A DNA stretch of 64,000 nucleotides from Arenicola marina (Eukaryota > Annelida > Polychaeta > Arenicolidae): positions 25,476,254-25,540,253 of the forward strand of contig OZ025260.1 in NCBI GenBank assembly GCA_964019135.1, written 5' to 3'. This document shows, piece by piece, positions 35,601-47,300 of the stretch (position 1 is the stretch's first letter; every line of letters starts with the position of its first letter). A program made the translations under genes and the position numbers. The notes under the pieces were generated by a model, which was not told the origin of the DNA, did not search any database, and worked only from the letters and a program-made list of their open reading frames with translations.

Positions 35601-38600
35601 CTCTGGCAGTACATCAGTAGCCGTAGCGACATTTATCTCTGGCAGTACATCAGCCTCCATTACGACATTTATCTCTGGCAGTACATCAGCCTCCGTAACG
35701 ACAGTTATTTCGGGCAGTACATCAGCCTCCGTTACGACATTTATCTCTGGCAGTACATCAGCCGTCGTAACGACATTTATCTCTGGCAGTACCGGACGTT
35801 GGATGAAGACGAGAACTCGAAGCAAACCCAACACCCCGGACCAAGCCCCGGACCCAGCCTGGAGGCCTTTGATCTCAGCAGAAATAACCTGGATCATAGG
35901 GCCGTGACGTACATTCAGGAGCTCATCAGCAAGGAATTCAACATATCAGAACTTGTAAGTAGAACGCTCCAAGTTCTTTGCTGGCCATTATTCGCAATTT
36001 ATAATATGTTGTCCGTTCTTCAAATTATCTATAATTGTACATTCAGCCAGCGTTATGCAGTTGAATATTGTGATTTATTAAATAACGGTTCTGAAACAAA
36101 AATCCAATCTGAAAATGTCTCCATTACCAGACGCTGCACAACAATACGCTAGGTGGCGCTGGGGTGAGCAGACTCACCGACCTCGTGACGTCATCACCCT
36201 GTTTGAAGCGGCTCGACATTTCCGCCAATCAGCTGAAAGATAAGGACGGGGTGCACGTGGCCAAGCTGATGACGGTGAGTCCAGATGCCTATTATGTCTC
36301 AGGATCTGCCAAACCCCAGACACGAAAATGGGACCGCGGTGGTAATTTATCCACAAATCACATAATTTAAAGATATGCAATTGTAATATGATGATCGTAT
36401 AGGCGTGCCCCCAATCGACATATTGCCTCCTCAAACATCTGCTCGGTGTTCAGTTTTCAGAGCCACGCGATCATCTCCCAATCGGAAATTATATCATATT
36501 TCAGATCCGGTATTTACATTTAGGAGGCGTTTACTTCTTCCTATTTTCTGTCTAGTATGCACTTTGCATTAATAAATTGATGATTTCTTTGCAAACTGAT
36601 GAATTCTGTTACCACACCTATGGCTCTTTCGGATCACTTCGTGGCCTTGTGGGTAGCGCGTTCCGCTGTGGTCGAGTGCGCTCTTCTTATGCTGGTGCCG
36701 GATAAAGATCCTGTATATGTTTCTTCGTGAGGAATATAGGGTGTGTTATTCTCCCGAAGACATGGCTGCTCAACCTTGAATCTTTTTTTAGCCATATTAC
36801 ATTATACATATGCGGCAATGGCGCGGGACGCTCATGACATCGTGGTATGATGTGGAGTCTGGAGGTGGGGTGGTGTATAACGATTCTAAATGAACGTTAT
36901 GAACTATTCCTGTTCCAGAATGCGGAACATCTCTGTGCATTAAGTGTCAGTCACAACGAGCTGAGCGTCAAGGCGGGCATTGTCATTGGCAATGCAATTG
37001 GTAAGGGAGAGAGTGTCCACTTCGCCAAGTTAATGTTAATTCTGTTGTAAACATGTCTTTTTATCATCTTTACCATCACGTTTTGTAATAATTTAACACA
37101 TGATAATTACAATTGGAAAAAAATATTGTTTCACGTTGTGTAGATTATGTTGTCCCAATTATTCAACAATTAAATGCTTCGGCGTGTGATTTTGTTACAG
37201 GAACGAACACTGGCCTCCGTGAGTTAAACCTGAGCTGGAATCATCTGCGGGGTAAAGGGGCTGAGTGTATCTCACTCGGTATCATGGTGAGGTTTCATTG
37301 CAATATATGGCAGCGAATAAAGATCTCTAAACTCTCTTGCATGGTCAGATACTTTCTCTATATTACATGATTAAAAATTTAAATGTTGCGCAATTTATTA
37401 GGCTGTACAACAATTTTGTGATTTTCTTTATCCATTGAAAATTAAAGGTTAGAATTAAACCATGTAACATAGCATTTGATATCAGGTTTGTTCTTTGTAA
37501 CGGTATGTAATCGTTACTAAATGTCTTGTTAAACATTTGTGTGTTGCGTTTGCGGGTTTAAATAGATTTTAATCAGTGCTGTTTTTTATGTCACAGCGGA
37601 ATTCTTCCATGAGGAAGCTGGATATCTCTTGGAATGGTTTCGGTTTTGAGGGCTCGGTTGCCATGAGCCACGCCCTACGTAGCAACACGACCTTGACTGA
37701 CCTTGATATGTCCTCTAACCGCATACACCCTCCAGCGGTAATCGAACTCTTCAAGGGCGTCGTCAACAATAAGACGTTAGCGATATTAAGGGTAAGAAGA
37801 TAACAAAACCCATTCTCATTTAGGGACCGAATGATGTATATACCACTTGAAACCGTGCTACCTACTTACCAACTGGAAAATATGTCCTCTCCACATTTTT
37901 AACATTAGATGCCTCCACCGGGTTGGGGGGGGGGGGGGGATTATCATTGGTGGGCTGGTATGTAGTATACCGAATTTGGTAATGAAATGAAAAGAAGCAA
38001 TCGTTCCACATAAGTTTATGGGGTCACGATGTTTATGGGGATAGCACTTTACATGATCTTCGTCTACGATAGTGGGAATGGGTTCCGTTTTAATCTCCAA
38101 GACCTTACACCGAGAACTAAACCAATTCCTCCCCAACATTAGCCTCTGGTGAATATCAATTTAAACCAGGGTGAGGGCATAATTTCCAGAAAAATAATAA
38201 TTCCGTAACCCGATTCTTCGAAACAGCTCCCTTGGTGTAAACTTATTTCTCACCGAACAAGACCGAACCAAACATCGCGCAAGAGACCCATTGATGGGCA
38301 ACCCCTAATTGTATATAGTCTAAATATACATACACAGGGGCGGATCTAGGGAGGGGGGCGGGGTGCACCCCCCCGTAGGAACTTCAGTATACACTGTTAA
38401 AGTCCGGTCCTCCGACCCCCCCCCCCCGAGCGCAATTTTTCAGAGCGCAACCCGCTCCCCCTTTTTTGCAAATTCCAAGATCCACCCCTGCATACATGTC
38501 AGTTAAAACGTAACCACAATCGAGACGACAGCAAATCGTACGGAATCTTTAGGAATGACATGTACAGTTGAAGTAGTAAACAATCTTCTGGCTGATCATT

Positions 38601-41427
38601 GGCGTGTTTGCACCGTGTATCACAGTTTTCCGGATGAATCATGACGTGTATTGCAGATCGGTCATAATCCTATCACTTCAGTGGTAACGACGCCATTACT
38701 GTGTCAAATTCGGGATCATCCGACAGTAGAGCTGCAGGAACTGGATTTATCTGTGAGTTAACAAGCTAAAATTATGGCTATAGTTTCATGATATTACAAC
38801 AAAGAGACTTTTGCGTCAACATAAACGCAAACGTTTATTATATAATATTCCGCAGGGGGCATCAGAAAAGTTTTTATAGCAAGCATGTTGCGCCTTATTG
38901 CAGCTTCTTATGTTTATAGTCTTTGTGAACATGAACCAGAACATAATGGAATTATGCTTCTTGTTTCTCTTGATAATTATTTCCCTAATAAGACAATTTA
39001 AATACTGTATAAAAGACGAAACTTAATACTACAGGTTACTTCCATTTGAGATAAACATATTATAATTACAAAATCGCTAAAAAAATCTAAAATTCCCAAG
39101 TCCTAACTTGCACATTTTGCTCCTTGAATGGTTATTTCAAAAATTACATCTTTTATACAGGGAGTTGTTGTCGACCGAAATTTCGAGGTCATCTGGGACG
39201 AAATTCGCGAGAGAAGACCGTGCTTCAAGGTCATATATGACCTGGCTCTCCCGGTTCACAGGGCCAAATGGGAAGATGTATGCAAGATTAAGAAACCCGT
39301 CTACAACGTAGACCCGGTCCGCATCCTGTACTACACCAAGAAGAACCTGCGCCTAGTGGACTTGTTCAACAAGATGGACACCGATGGCAACTCTCGTCTC
39401 AGCAGGAGCGAGGTTCACGCGGCCTTAAAGGTATCATAGGGTTGATCCAGTGGATCCGAATCTACCTTTTAGGAGTTTTGAGCCTGTTTCAATGCGAAGT
39501 TTACGCCATCGGGGGAGTGGACCCCCTAATCCTCACCTCCATTTTAGTAAGCACTTCCTATTTGCTGTGAATATCCCCTTCTTGGCTCGGCTTACCCCCT
39601 CCCCCCTACCACCGTCGACCGGGAACCGTTCTTGCAGTCATTGGCGCAATGCAGGAAAAAACATGTTTTTGTGTGCTTACAATGGCGAATATAACTTATT
39701 TTATACCATATTTTATTACTTATTTTATACTTATTTCATATACTTCTTTCATACTTATTTCGTACTTAATTTATACTTATTTTATACCCTTTTTTTGATG
39801 ATTTTATTGGTAAATATCAGATGAAGTGCGTGTGCGAGTATACATACAGGATTTCTTGATGAACATAGCAAAATATTCCATTACATTAGATTAATGCGTC
39901 TCCGCCTTTTTACATACTTGTCTTTTTCATACTTTTTTCATACTTGTTTTATACTTATTTCATACTTATTTCATACTTAATTTATACTTATTTCATGTAT
40001 GTCATGTTCTTTTTATTATACATATTTTAATGTAGTTCAAATTAAATTGCTAAATATATTAACTTTGCAAAAGGTGCAGAATAAAATAGCGAATATAAAA
40101 TTACAATATTATTTCAGAAAGAAAAGTTCGACTTGAGTTCGTCCGCCATTGACACTATATTTGACTACTTGGACAAGGATAAACAAGGTTCCATTGGTCT
40201 CTTGTGAGTGTGACGAGTAGCTACTGCCTCGTGGAAGGATAATCAAGGCTTAAATTCAGACTCCGCCCTAACTGGCTCTTTTGTAAAGACTATGCCAAAC
40301 AGTGGATCCAGGGTCGGAATCTATTGCTATAAATATGTCAAAAAGATACTCAAAGAGACCAACTGGAAACGTCTAGCATTTGCTACAATATATTGTAGTT
40401 GTATTGTATTTAGCGCTACTCGTATTGTGTTTAGTGATAACCATATTGTGTTTTGTGATACCCATATTGCGTTTAGTGATACCCATATTGTGTTTAGTGA
40501 TACCTATATAATTGTGTTTAGTGATACCCATATTGTGTTTAGTGATACCCATATTGTCTTTAATGATACCCATATTGTGTCCAGTGTTATCCATATTGTA
40601 TTTAGTGCTATACATATTGTATTCAGTGCTACCCATATTGTATGCAAAGCTACCCATATTGTATGCAGTGCTACCCATATTGTGTTTAGTGCTATCCATA
40701 TCATGTTTATTGCTATTTATGTTGTATGAAGTGCTTCTCATATTGTGTGAAGTGCTTCTCATAATGTGTGAAGTGCTTCTCATATTGTGTGAAGTGCTTC
40801 TCATATTGTGTGAAGTGCTTCTCATATTGTGTGAAGTGCTTCTCATATTGTGTGAAGTGCTTCTCATATTCTGTGAAGTGCTTCTCATAATGTGTGAAGT
40901 GCTTCTCATATTGTGTGAAGTGCTTCTCATATTGTGTGAAGTGCTTCTCATATTGTATATAGTTCCAAATAATATGGTATTAACTTATCTCCATATTCTA
41001 TTAAGTTGTCTCCATATTCTATTAAGTTGTCTCCATATTCTATTAAGTTGTATCCATATATTCTATTGAATTCTATCCATGGTCTATTGAGTTATATTCA
41101 CCTGACCTCCGTTGCTTCAGAGATTTTTTGCACGGCGAGCGGGACCACAAGCGGAAGACGATACGAGCCGCCGAGGAGCAGAGGTCACGCAGCCGCCTGG
41201 AGGTCGAGGCAGCCGCGGGGGAGGTGCCCGCTGACCTTGGGGGTCACGGGAGACGCTTCTCCACCACCTATCGCCCGGAGCTGCCTGCACTGCCCCAGGC
41301 GTTGCCAGGGCGACTGAGCCCCCTGCCTCCACTCAGGGTGAAGTCGCCAGCGGGTGATCTTGAGAGGGAACATACGAGGGAAATGTCAACACAAACGCCG
41401 TCAAGGTCACGCATGAGCAAGAGATGA
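32646..41427 (+). CDS. LRRC74-like: LRR and EF-hand protein, LRRC74-like (copy 1), 11 exons
   Basis: Exons 32646-32733, 34432-34655, 35790-35954, 36131-36274, 36919-37000, 37201-37286, 37597-37791, 38657-38752, 39161-39430, 40118-40203 and 41121-41427: 1743 nt, 580 residues plus stop. Residues about 60-360 are ribonuclease-inhibitor-type leucine-rich repeats, for example LRELNLSWNHLRGKGAE and MRKLDISWNGFGFEGS. Then come EF-hand 1 (loop 433-444, DTDGNSRLSRSE) and EF-hand 2 (loop 469-480, DKDKQGSIGLLD), both with the usual Ca2+ ligands. The tail is basic and Ser-rich. Order and sequence resemble LRRC74A/B, whose biochemical role is poorly known; a Ca2+-responsive scaffold is inference. Exon 1 is the least certain: it was chosen for its ATG, good donor and fitting phase. 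Exon 3 is 57 nt longer at its 5' end than in the paralogue. Confidence 0.88.
34815..35790. repeat. 36-bp minisatellite with acceptor-like units, about 27 copies
   Basis: The consensus unit contains ACATCAGCCTCCGTTACGAC followed by ATTTATCTCTGGCAGT. It fills most of intron 2 of the first LRRC74-like gene; its last unit supplies the acceptor of exon 3 (CTCTGGCAG before 35790). Because 36 is a multiple of 3, long periodic frames appear on both strands. Confidence 0.95.
36640..36800 (+). mobile_element. Diverged SINE sharing part of the family A body
   Basis: Contains GTGGGTAGCGCGTTCCGC (tRNA-like head), GCCGGATAAAGATCC and CCCGAAGACATGGCTGC, each resembling family A blocks but much diverged. 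It lies in intron 4 of the first LRRC74-like gene. Confidence 0.5.
38335..38490. mobile_element. MITE of the CAGGGGCGGATCC family, copy 4
   Basis: Left end CAGGGGCGGATCTAGG, right end CAAGATCCACCCCTG, with poly-C and poly-G runs inside. In intron 7 of the first LRRC74-like gene. Confidence 0.75.
39161..40203 (+). CDS. LRRC74-like: LRRC74-like copy 1, exons 9-10 (EF-hand module)
   Basis: Exon 39161-39430 encodes the spacer after the repeats and the first EF-hand (KKNLRLVDLFNKMDTDGNS...). Exon 40118-40203 encodes most of the second; its last loop residue, Asp 480, comes from exon 11. Both loops have Asp at positions 1 and 3 and an acidic residue at position 12, so both could bind Ca2+. The 687-bp intron between them carries a degenerate piece of the CAGGGGCGGATCC-type element and a run of TATTTCATACTT-like repeats at about 39690-40000. 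Confidence 0.9.
39690..40000. repeat. Degenerate TTATTTCATACTT-type repeat
   Basis: Two clusters of 10-13-bp T-rich units in intron 9 of the first LRRC74-like gene, separated by about 120 bp of unique sequence. Confidence 0.75.
40390..41095. repeat. Three adjoining blocks of 21-bp tandem repeats
   Basis: Block 1 (about 40390-40730) has units like ATTGTGTTTAGTGATACCCA, block 2 (about 40735-40960) like ATTGTGTGAAGTGCTTCTCA, block 3 (about 40985-41075) like ATATTCTATTAAGTTGTCTC. All have 21-bp periods. Together they make up most of intron 10 of the first LRRC74-like gene. Seven-residue periodic frames arise on both strands. Confidence 0.92.
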
Positions 41428-41696
41428 TGACTATCTCAGTTTTCGGTATATAATGTCAGTGCTTAGTCCCCTACCCTATCCAACAGCATGGTTGTGAATG
41501 ATCGTTTTAAAGCGCCGCGTTTCGTAAGCTCCCTGTGATCCCTATCAACGGGCCCGTTGGCTGGATTGGAATTGCGCGACAAAACCATAATATATGTAAA
41601 AAGTCATTATTAAATGCAACCCATACAATGCAGCGAATGGCACAACCTTGGCCACAGAATGGTGCACAGTGTTGCTACAGGTGCACCGTGTCAATG

Positions 41697-41942
41697 CAGG
41701 GGAGGATCAAGGGGGAAAGGGAGGGGGCAGTCGTTTTTTTTAGGGAGAATACCGCTTTGCAACGCAACATTTAGGCCATCTGAGGCGTGGAACCCCCACC
41801 CCACTGGTCGTCAAAAAATGTGTGGACCCCCCGATCGCATTGTCTTTCACAGCCCCCACCCCGCGGGTCGCAAGTTTTCAGTGGAACCCCCCCCGCCCCC
41901 CCCCCCCCTCCCCACCATTTTAAATTCCTGGATCAGCCCCTG
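41697..41942. mobile_element. MITE of the CAGGGGCGGATCC family, copy 5
   Basis: Left end CAGGGGAGGATCAAGG, interior ATTTAGGCCATCTGAGGCG, right end CCTGGATCAGCCCCTG; CAATG occurs on both flanks. It lies 270 bp past the first LRRC74-like gene. Degenerate or partial relatives occur near 33352-33510, 39445-39610, 44872-45000 and 57992-58030. Confidence 0.75.
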
Positions 41943-42332
41943 CAATGATCTCAACGGTGCAGACCCTACAGGGGAATGCCAACGACACCGCCAATAATTA
42001 TGTATATATTTTTATCACATTATATATATAGTACGATATGTTCCATTGTAATCGCACTTCAAATGAAAGCAAAAGTGAATAAATAAATATGGACAATAGA
42101 AATATACATTGCGTTTAACGTTGTTAAAAAAACCCAAAGATTTGTGGTGATGTTAAGTTACCGTGGCGCGTGGATCTGTTGGGTAAAAGCACTTGTCAGT
42201 CAGAAAGAACCAGAATAAAGAACGATCATAGCGTAAGCTCCATGTGACCCCTATCAAGGGGCTCGTTGGCTGGATTGGAATTGCGCAACAAGACCATAAT
42301 GGATGTAAAAAGCCATTATAATAAAGTTGCAT

Positions 42333-42736
42333 ATCGAGCTCTTTCCCGCCAATACTAAAAAGGTCAAGATACAAATAAGAATCAGTCCTTGAATCATTCA
42401 AGATTTCTTTTGTCCATACTGCACCCATGCAAGACTGCCGAATAGTGTCTCTTAGCCTTGTCCGTGATATTAATTTACCAATTTAATATATTACCAGTTT
42501 TCATTTTAGTGGTAATCGTCATCAGTTTTTGTGCTTCGTGATGCTTTGGTATAAGTATCAGTGCCGCGACAGAGTTCTATGGTGTCGCAGGATAGACACG
42601 TTTGCCTCATCACAGCCGAAACGGCGATGTTTATCAGGTTTCTGAATTTATAGAATGAAACAATCGAGTTTTCTGTGATATAAATTTCGCCTGGACTTAG
42701 TTTGGCGGGAAATAACTCGATATGCAACTTTAAATA
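42333..42736. mobile_element. Inverted-repeat element with AAGTTGCATATCGAGC ends, copy 1
   Basis: Left end AAAGTTGCATATCGAGCTC and right end AACTCGATATGCAACTTT are inverted repeats of about 30 bp that share GGCGGGAAA near the inner side. Interior blocks (TAGACACGTTTG, CACAGCCGAAACGGCGATG) recur reversed in the copy at 54244-54893. No coding capacity. Confidence 0.75.
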
Positions 42737-44357
42737 TGAAGCAATGTTCTGCATAAGACTGCGTGCACATCACAAAAAATACACTGGGGCAAAGCGGGGA
42801 TCCTGGTTGGGGGATCGAATTTGGTATAGGCTTTTAGTGAGGTCGATGCGTGTTGTTTTGTCCTAATTATAAAGGATTAGGTTATGTCAGTAAGCGAGCC
42901 GTGCTCTCGTTTATGTCTCGTATACAATGCGGCTAACATAGCAGACATGAAATGGTGCGTTGCTGCAAACTACCAGGCGAAGCAATCCAATACACGTCTC
43001 CACAAAAATAATGACTTGAAGACATCACATGGAACCCAGCGTGTGAAGTAAGAGGGTCATATTCGCCAAAAAAAGGCAAACAAATCCAAACGCCTTTACC
43101 GTAAGAACATCAGGCGCTCTACGTCAAGCTTCACGGGCGCAGACGACATTTTTCACCCGATTGGCGCCAATTAGCTTCTCGTGAGCTGATGGCGCTGAGT
43201 ACCTAACCTGAAACCCTAACCTGGCTGACGCACCCACCGTCTCGACTGCGGGGGGATTATAGGCAGCTTAACCAGTTGCAGTTTTACGGTATTACGACTC
43301 TTGGTCGCTAAGTAGGCTGAGTGGTTAAGTGGGCGTGTGAGACACGTTTACAGGAGCTGGAATGAACTGGCCGACTGTTGGATTAACGTCACACATGGAA
43401 CGACTGTTATACGTTATGGTGTGAATCATGTCGCCATGACACGAAGTCACGAAGTGCCCCCCTGACCTGCTGTACATGTTCGCTGGGCATGCTTGGCTGC
43501 AACACACGTGTTTGAGGCTCTCCTACAGTAAGTCTCAGAATTGGCTTGACTCCATCACACCCAGCGTGTTAACACCAGCGAATCGGTCTTCATATTGGTG
43601 GCAAATATAGTGAACTGATCAGAGGGAGCGATCTCGGAAGGATATCAACCACACATCTCTAGTAAGAACGGAGCCATCGGAGATAACTATTTTTATCCAT
43701 GAATAACCGCTTTCCATCCCATGTGACCCGCCTGGAAAGAAATATTATTCTCCCGGCGATCGTGTCAGAAGCCTAAATTGATTGCCGATTGAGGACCGAG
43801 TGCTAACCGTACACTGTGGTTTCCGGGTATTGCGCATGAATATCGCGCCACGCACCCCAGGACACACTGGATCTGGTACTCGATATACGGATCCTAAGCC
43901 CGTGGTCCAAGTGAAACAACAAGAACAGATCCAGGTATAGGTGTCTCCCGGCTGGCGGACACCGGAGGTCGCCAGTGGTAAGTCGTCTGGATCGGATAAT
44001 GCCGGATAATCTGTAGGAGGCAGGGATATCATTTCGACTTGCAGGAATACATCTGTAACATTCTATGTTGGCAATTCATTGGCGGTTTAATGGGTCAGAT
44101 GTATGTAATTATCTGATGGCCAATGTGGATTTACGTGCGAATTTCACCAGTTTCATCGGTCTGTTCTCCCTTTTTGCTGGGAGTAATTCTAGATATATAA
44201 TGTCATATGACATAACGGTCCATTTTAGCCTCCATATGGACGATAATGACCGATAAAAAATCTATCACCATTATATCGTTATAACTAATGCATGTTAGCG
44301 TTAGCCTTTAATTAATGCGTGCCGCGTATTCCTCCTTACCTTCCCGACAACCAGACG

Positions 44358-47300
44358 ATGGCCTCCACCACGCAGCAGCCGTCCGCCCATCCTCCTCCCC
44401 CGTGCCCCACGGACTTCCGGCCCAACTACCACAGTCTCCACCTGGCGGCGCGCCACCGCGTGCAGAGCGCTAAGCACCCCGGGCGACCCACCTCCTCCTG
44501 TCCCTCCATCCGCTCCCTGCTCGCCGCCCGCCGGGCATTTCGACCGGGCACGGGGGGTCAGGGCGGAAAGCAGGGTCAAGGTCAGGGTCAAGGCCAGGGT
44601 CAAGGCCGGCTCGTCCGCCGCCCACACCGCCGCTGCCAGAGCACCATGAGTCGAGCCTCTAACGTCACCAGCGAGATGTCGGATGACGAGAGCAAGACTT
44701 CCCAATCGGCCGATTTCGACTTCAGCGGACCGCTTGATCCAGATAAATATGACTTCGATGCCGACGGTAAGACAGCTAATTAATTGGTGGGTGCTTGATT
44801 ACGTTACGGAGGGATGGCGTGGTCTAGATACACCATGAGGTAATTAATTAATGCTTCAAGTCAACCCCAGGGTCAGATCCAGATATGCTGGAAAAGGGGT
44901 GGATCCGGTCTCGAGTAATGGCCTAGCTTTTTGGTTTTCATAAGCTAGAGGGGGGGGGGAGGGGCGGGGCAGGGTCGCCTCCCCCCCCCCTGGATTTGCA
45001 ACTGAACCCTGTATGTCCACCCGGTTGGGGTCTCCCGGTGGCCCAGTGTCCAGTTATCGTCGCCAGCCCGAACAGTTAGTATGTGACCATTAAATGTGCC
45101 ACGTCAGTACATGCGGCAGCTAGAAGACGTTAAATAAGATAAGTGTGATCCATCTGCGTCAGTACCATATGATGCCGAACAATTTTCTGGGGTTGTGGGC
45201 TTGACTTTGGGTTGATAATTACAACCATTGGTGGTCACCTGTACAACAATGCAGGTCAACGGCTTGATGTCCAAACATCCGGAAATTCAATTATTATCAA
45301 CCGCTTAAGGCATCATTTAATTCCTGCCCATTATAAAATCATTGCCTTTTATTTATTTATTTGCTGTTAGACGCAAGTCTCAAAATGAATGCGACAGACA
45401 TCGACCATTCCCAGAAGGCTTATCGCGTGGCATGTAAAGGGCTCAAGATTCCTGTGGCGTCTAACGTCATACGCCACCTACCGGGGAACTCGATCAGCCT
45501 GAAGCATCACGTGATCGGTCCCGTGGAAGCCAAGGCATGCGCCATGGCCCTCGTAGTGAGTATCTAGAGGAGGGACTGGGGGAAAAGATGCTTTTAACTT
45601 GTGCACTGTCGGATCAAGGGGATCCGGACGCCCCCCCCCCTCGCCCCCCCCTCCCCCACTCCCCCCGCCTCCTTTTTGAAATGAAATTCTGGTGGCGCGC
45701 CGCGCATGTTAATCGATCGGAAGTTTCATAGGCTTTTATATCCTTTAAACAGACCAGACCTGGACTACCCGTAGAACCGCCGTTGCGAGTTCAGGAGGTG
45801 TGCGTGAGCAGGAAAATACTGCCGTTTGGCTATTTTTAGAAACTCTTCAGCATTCACTGGCGGTTCTAGGGTACTCAAGTGGCCTGCCTCAGGGGACTCA
45901 GGTGGCCGGGTTCCCGTGGGTTTGCAAACCGCTACGCAACGGTAGTTTTGGGGTTCTTGTTGCTAACACTGCTCCATTCACTTAGTAATTAACATAATTA
46001 ACTGGAAACACATGGGGACAACATGCATCATTAATTATCAGCTCACTTTTCCCGGATTACAGATAGGGATACGCTGTACCTCACATATATAATGAGCTGT
46101 GTTGTCGGTATCGCTGTGCCTGTGGAAAAGTCTCATTCATAGTCAATGAATGGTGACATTCAGAGTAAAAGTATAATGGAAAACGTGTGTAAATCCCGTT
46201 GCAGATCAATGGAACCGTGGAGAACCTTGACCTTGAAGGCAACGACCTCACGAAACTCGGCCTGTCATACATCTCTAAAATGCTCCTCGAAAATATTTTT
46301 ATCACAAATCTGGTGAGATTGCTTTTGCCGTAGAAGATAAGCGGTATACAATCTTGGATATTCAATGACACATATATCACTCCCTTACTTACCAGACATG
46401 TCAAAAATGCAAGAATCGCTCAAATGAATTTCGCATTTGGACCCGTTAAGCTCCAATATCTCAAGATATATATACTGGTTTCAAACCTTTTGTTAGAGTT
46501 TGGACTTGCATGCGATACTTTTGTCCACGCCTGTATCTAAGTGTTCCAATCTATGCAAATTAAGCCACTCATTGGTCGAGCTACACTTAAAACCATAACT
46601 TTTAAAATACTAGAATAAAAATGTTGAAGAACAAACCGGCAAACCGGCTTGAATGTTGTTGAATTTGACTGTCTAATTTCTTGCAGTCTCTGGCTGGAAA
46701 CAACTTAAGACGAGACGGCATGGAAATAATTTGTGACCTTTTGAAGAAGAATGAGACACTGAAGAAGTTGAACATTTCCGGTTTGATTGCTTGCTATATC
46801 ATAACGATTAAGTCGTAATTGCTCGAGATATAAAATAACAAATCCCCAAATGAAAATAATTTCTTTTAGTATAAATACTGAAATCACTATGGTTGGACAG
46901 ACTATGCGTTTGCTAGTAGTCTCTATATCCTCCGTAAGGCCTGCATATCGTGTCAATGCGTATGCTTAAATATTTGACATTTTGTGTTGAAAGTATTATT
47001 GGCATGTAAACACCTTAACATTTTTTGCTCCATAATTTGTTATTCATTAGCTTTTTGCAAACGTTTATTTCAAGGGTTCAACAACATACCTATGTCACCA
47101 AAGCTCTCAAAAGTAAATTTATCATGATAAAATATGATTATCTACTACAAAATTGTGTTTGTAAACAATATTTTTTGACTATTGGCAAACAGTACATAAT
47201 ACTATGTTAATCCTCGCTACTAAATATCCTGGCCGGGTATAAACTGCTCTGTTACACCCATATATACAGTTGTTGTGCTATTATCTTTGCTGTCTTCTAG

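Larger units (their letters stand above)
41428..44357. other. Intergenic region between the LRRC74-like paralogues
   Basis: Contains a CAGGGGCGGATCC-type MITE, an AATAAATAAA signal at about 42079 that could end the first gene, an inverted-repeat element (42333-42736) and unique sequence to 44357. A short stretch with TTGGCTGGATTGGAATTGCG is repeated at about 41535-41600 and 42235-42300. No gene seen. Confidence 0.6.

Noticed and set aside
34803-35897. 364-codon minus-strand frame with 12-residue ADVLPEINVVTE periodicity
   Set aside because: It is produced by the 36-bp array and overlaps exon 3 antisense; there is no non-repetitive domain.
40373-40951. 192-codon minus-strand frame of MRSTSHN repeats and matching plus-strand frames
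   Set aside because: Artefact of the 21-bp repeats, whose length is a multiple of three.
44301-44705. 134-codon minus-strand frame
   Set aside because: Antisense of GC-rich exon 1 of the second LRRC74-like gene.
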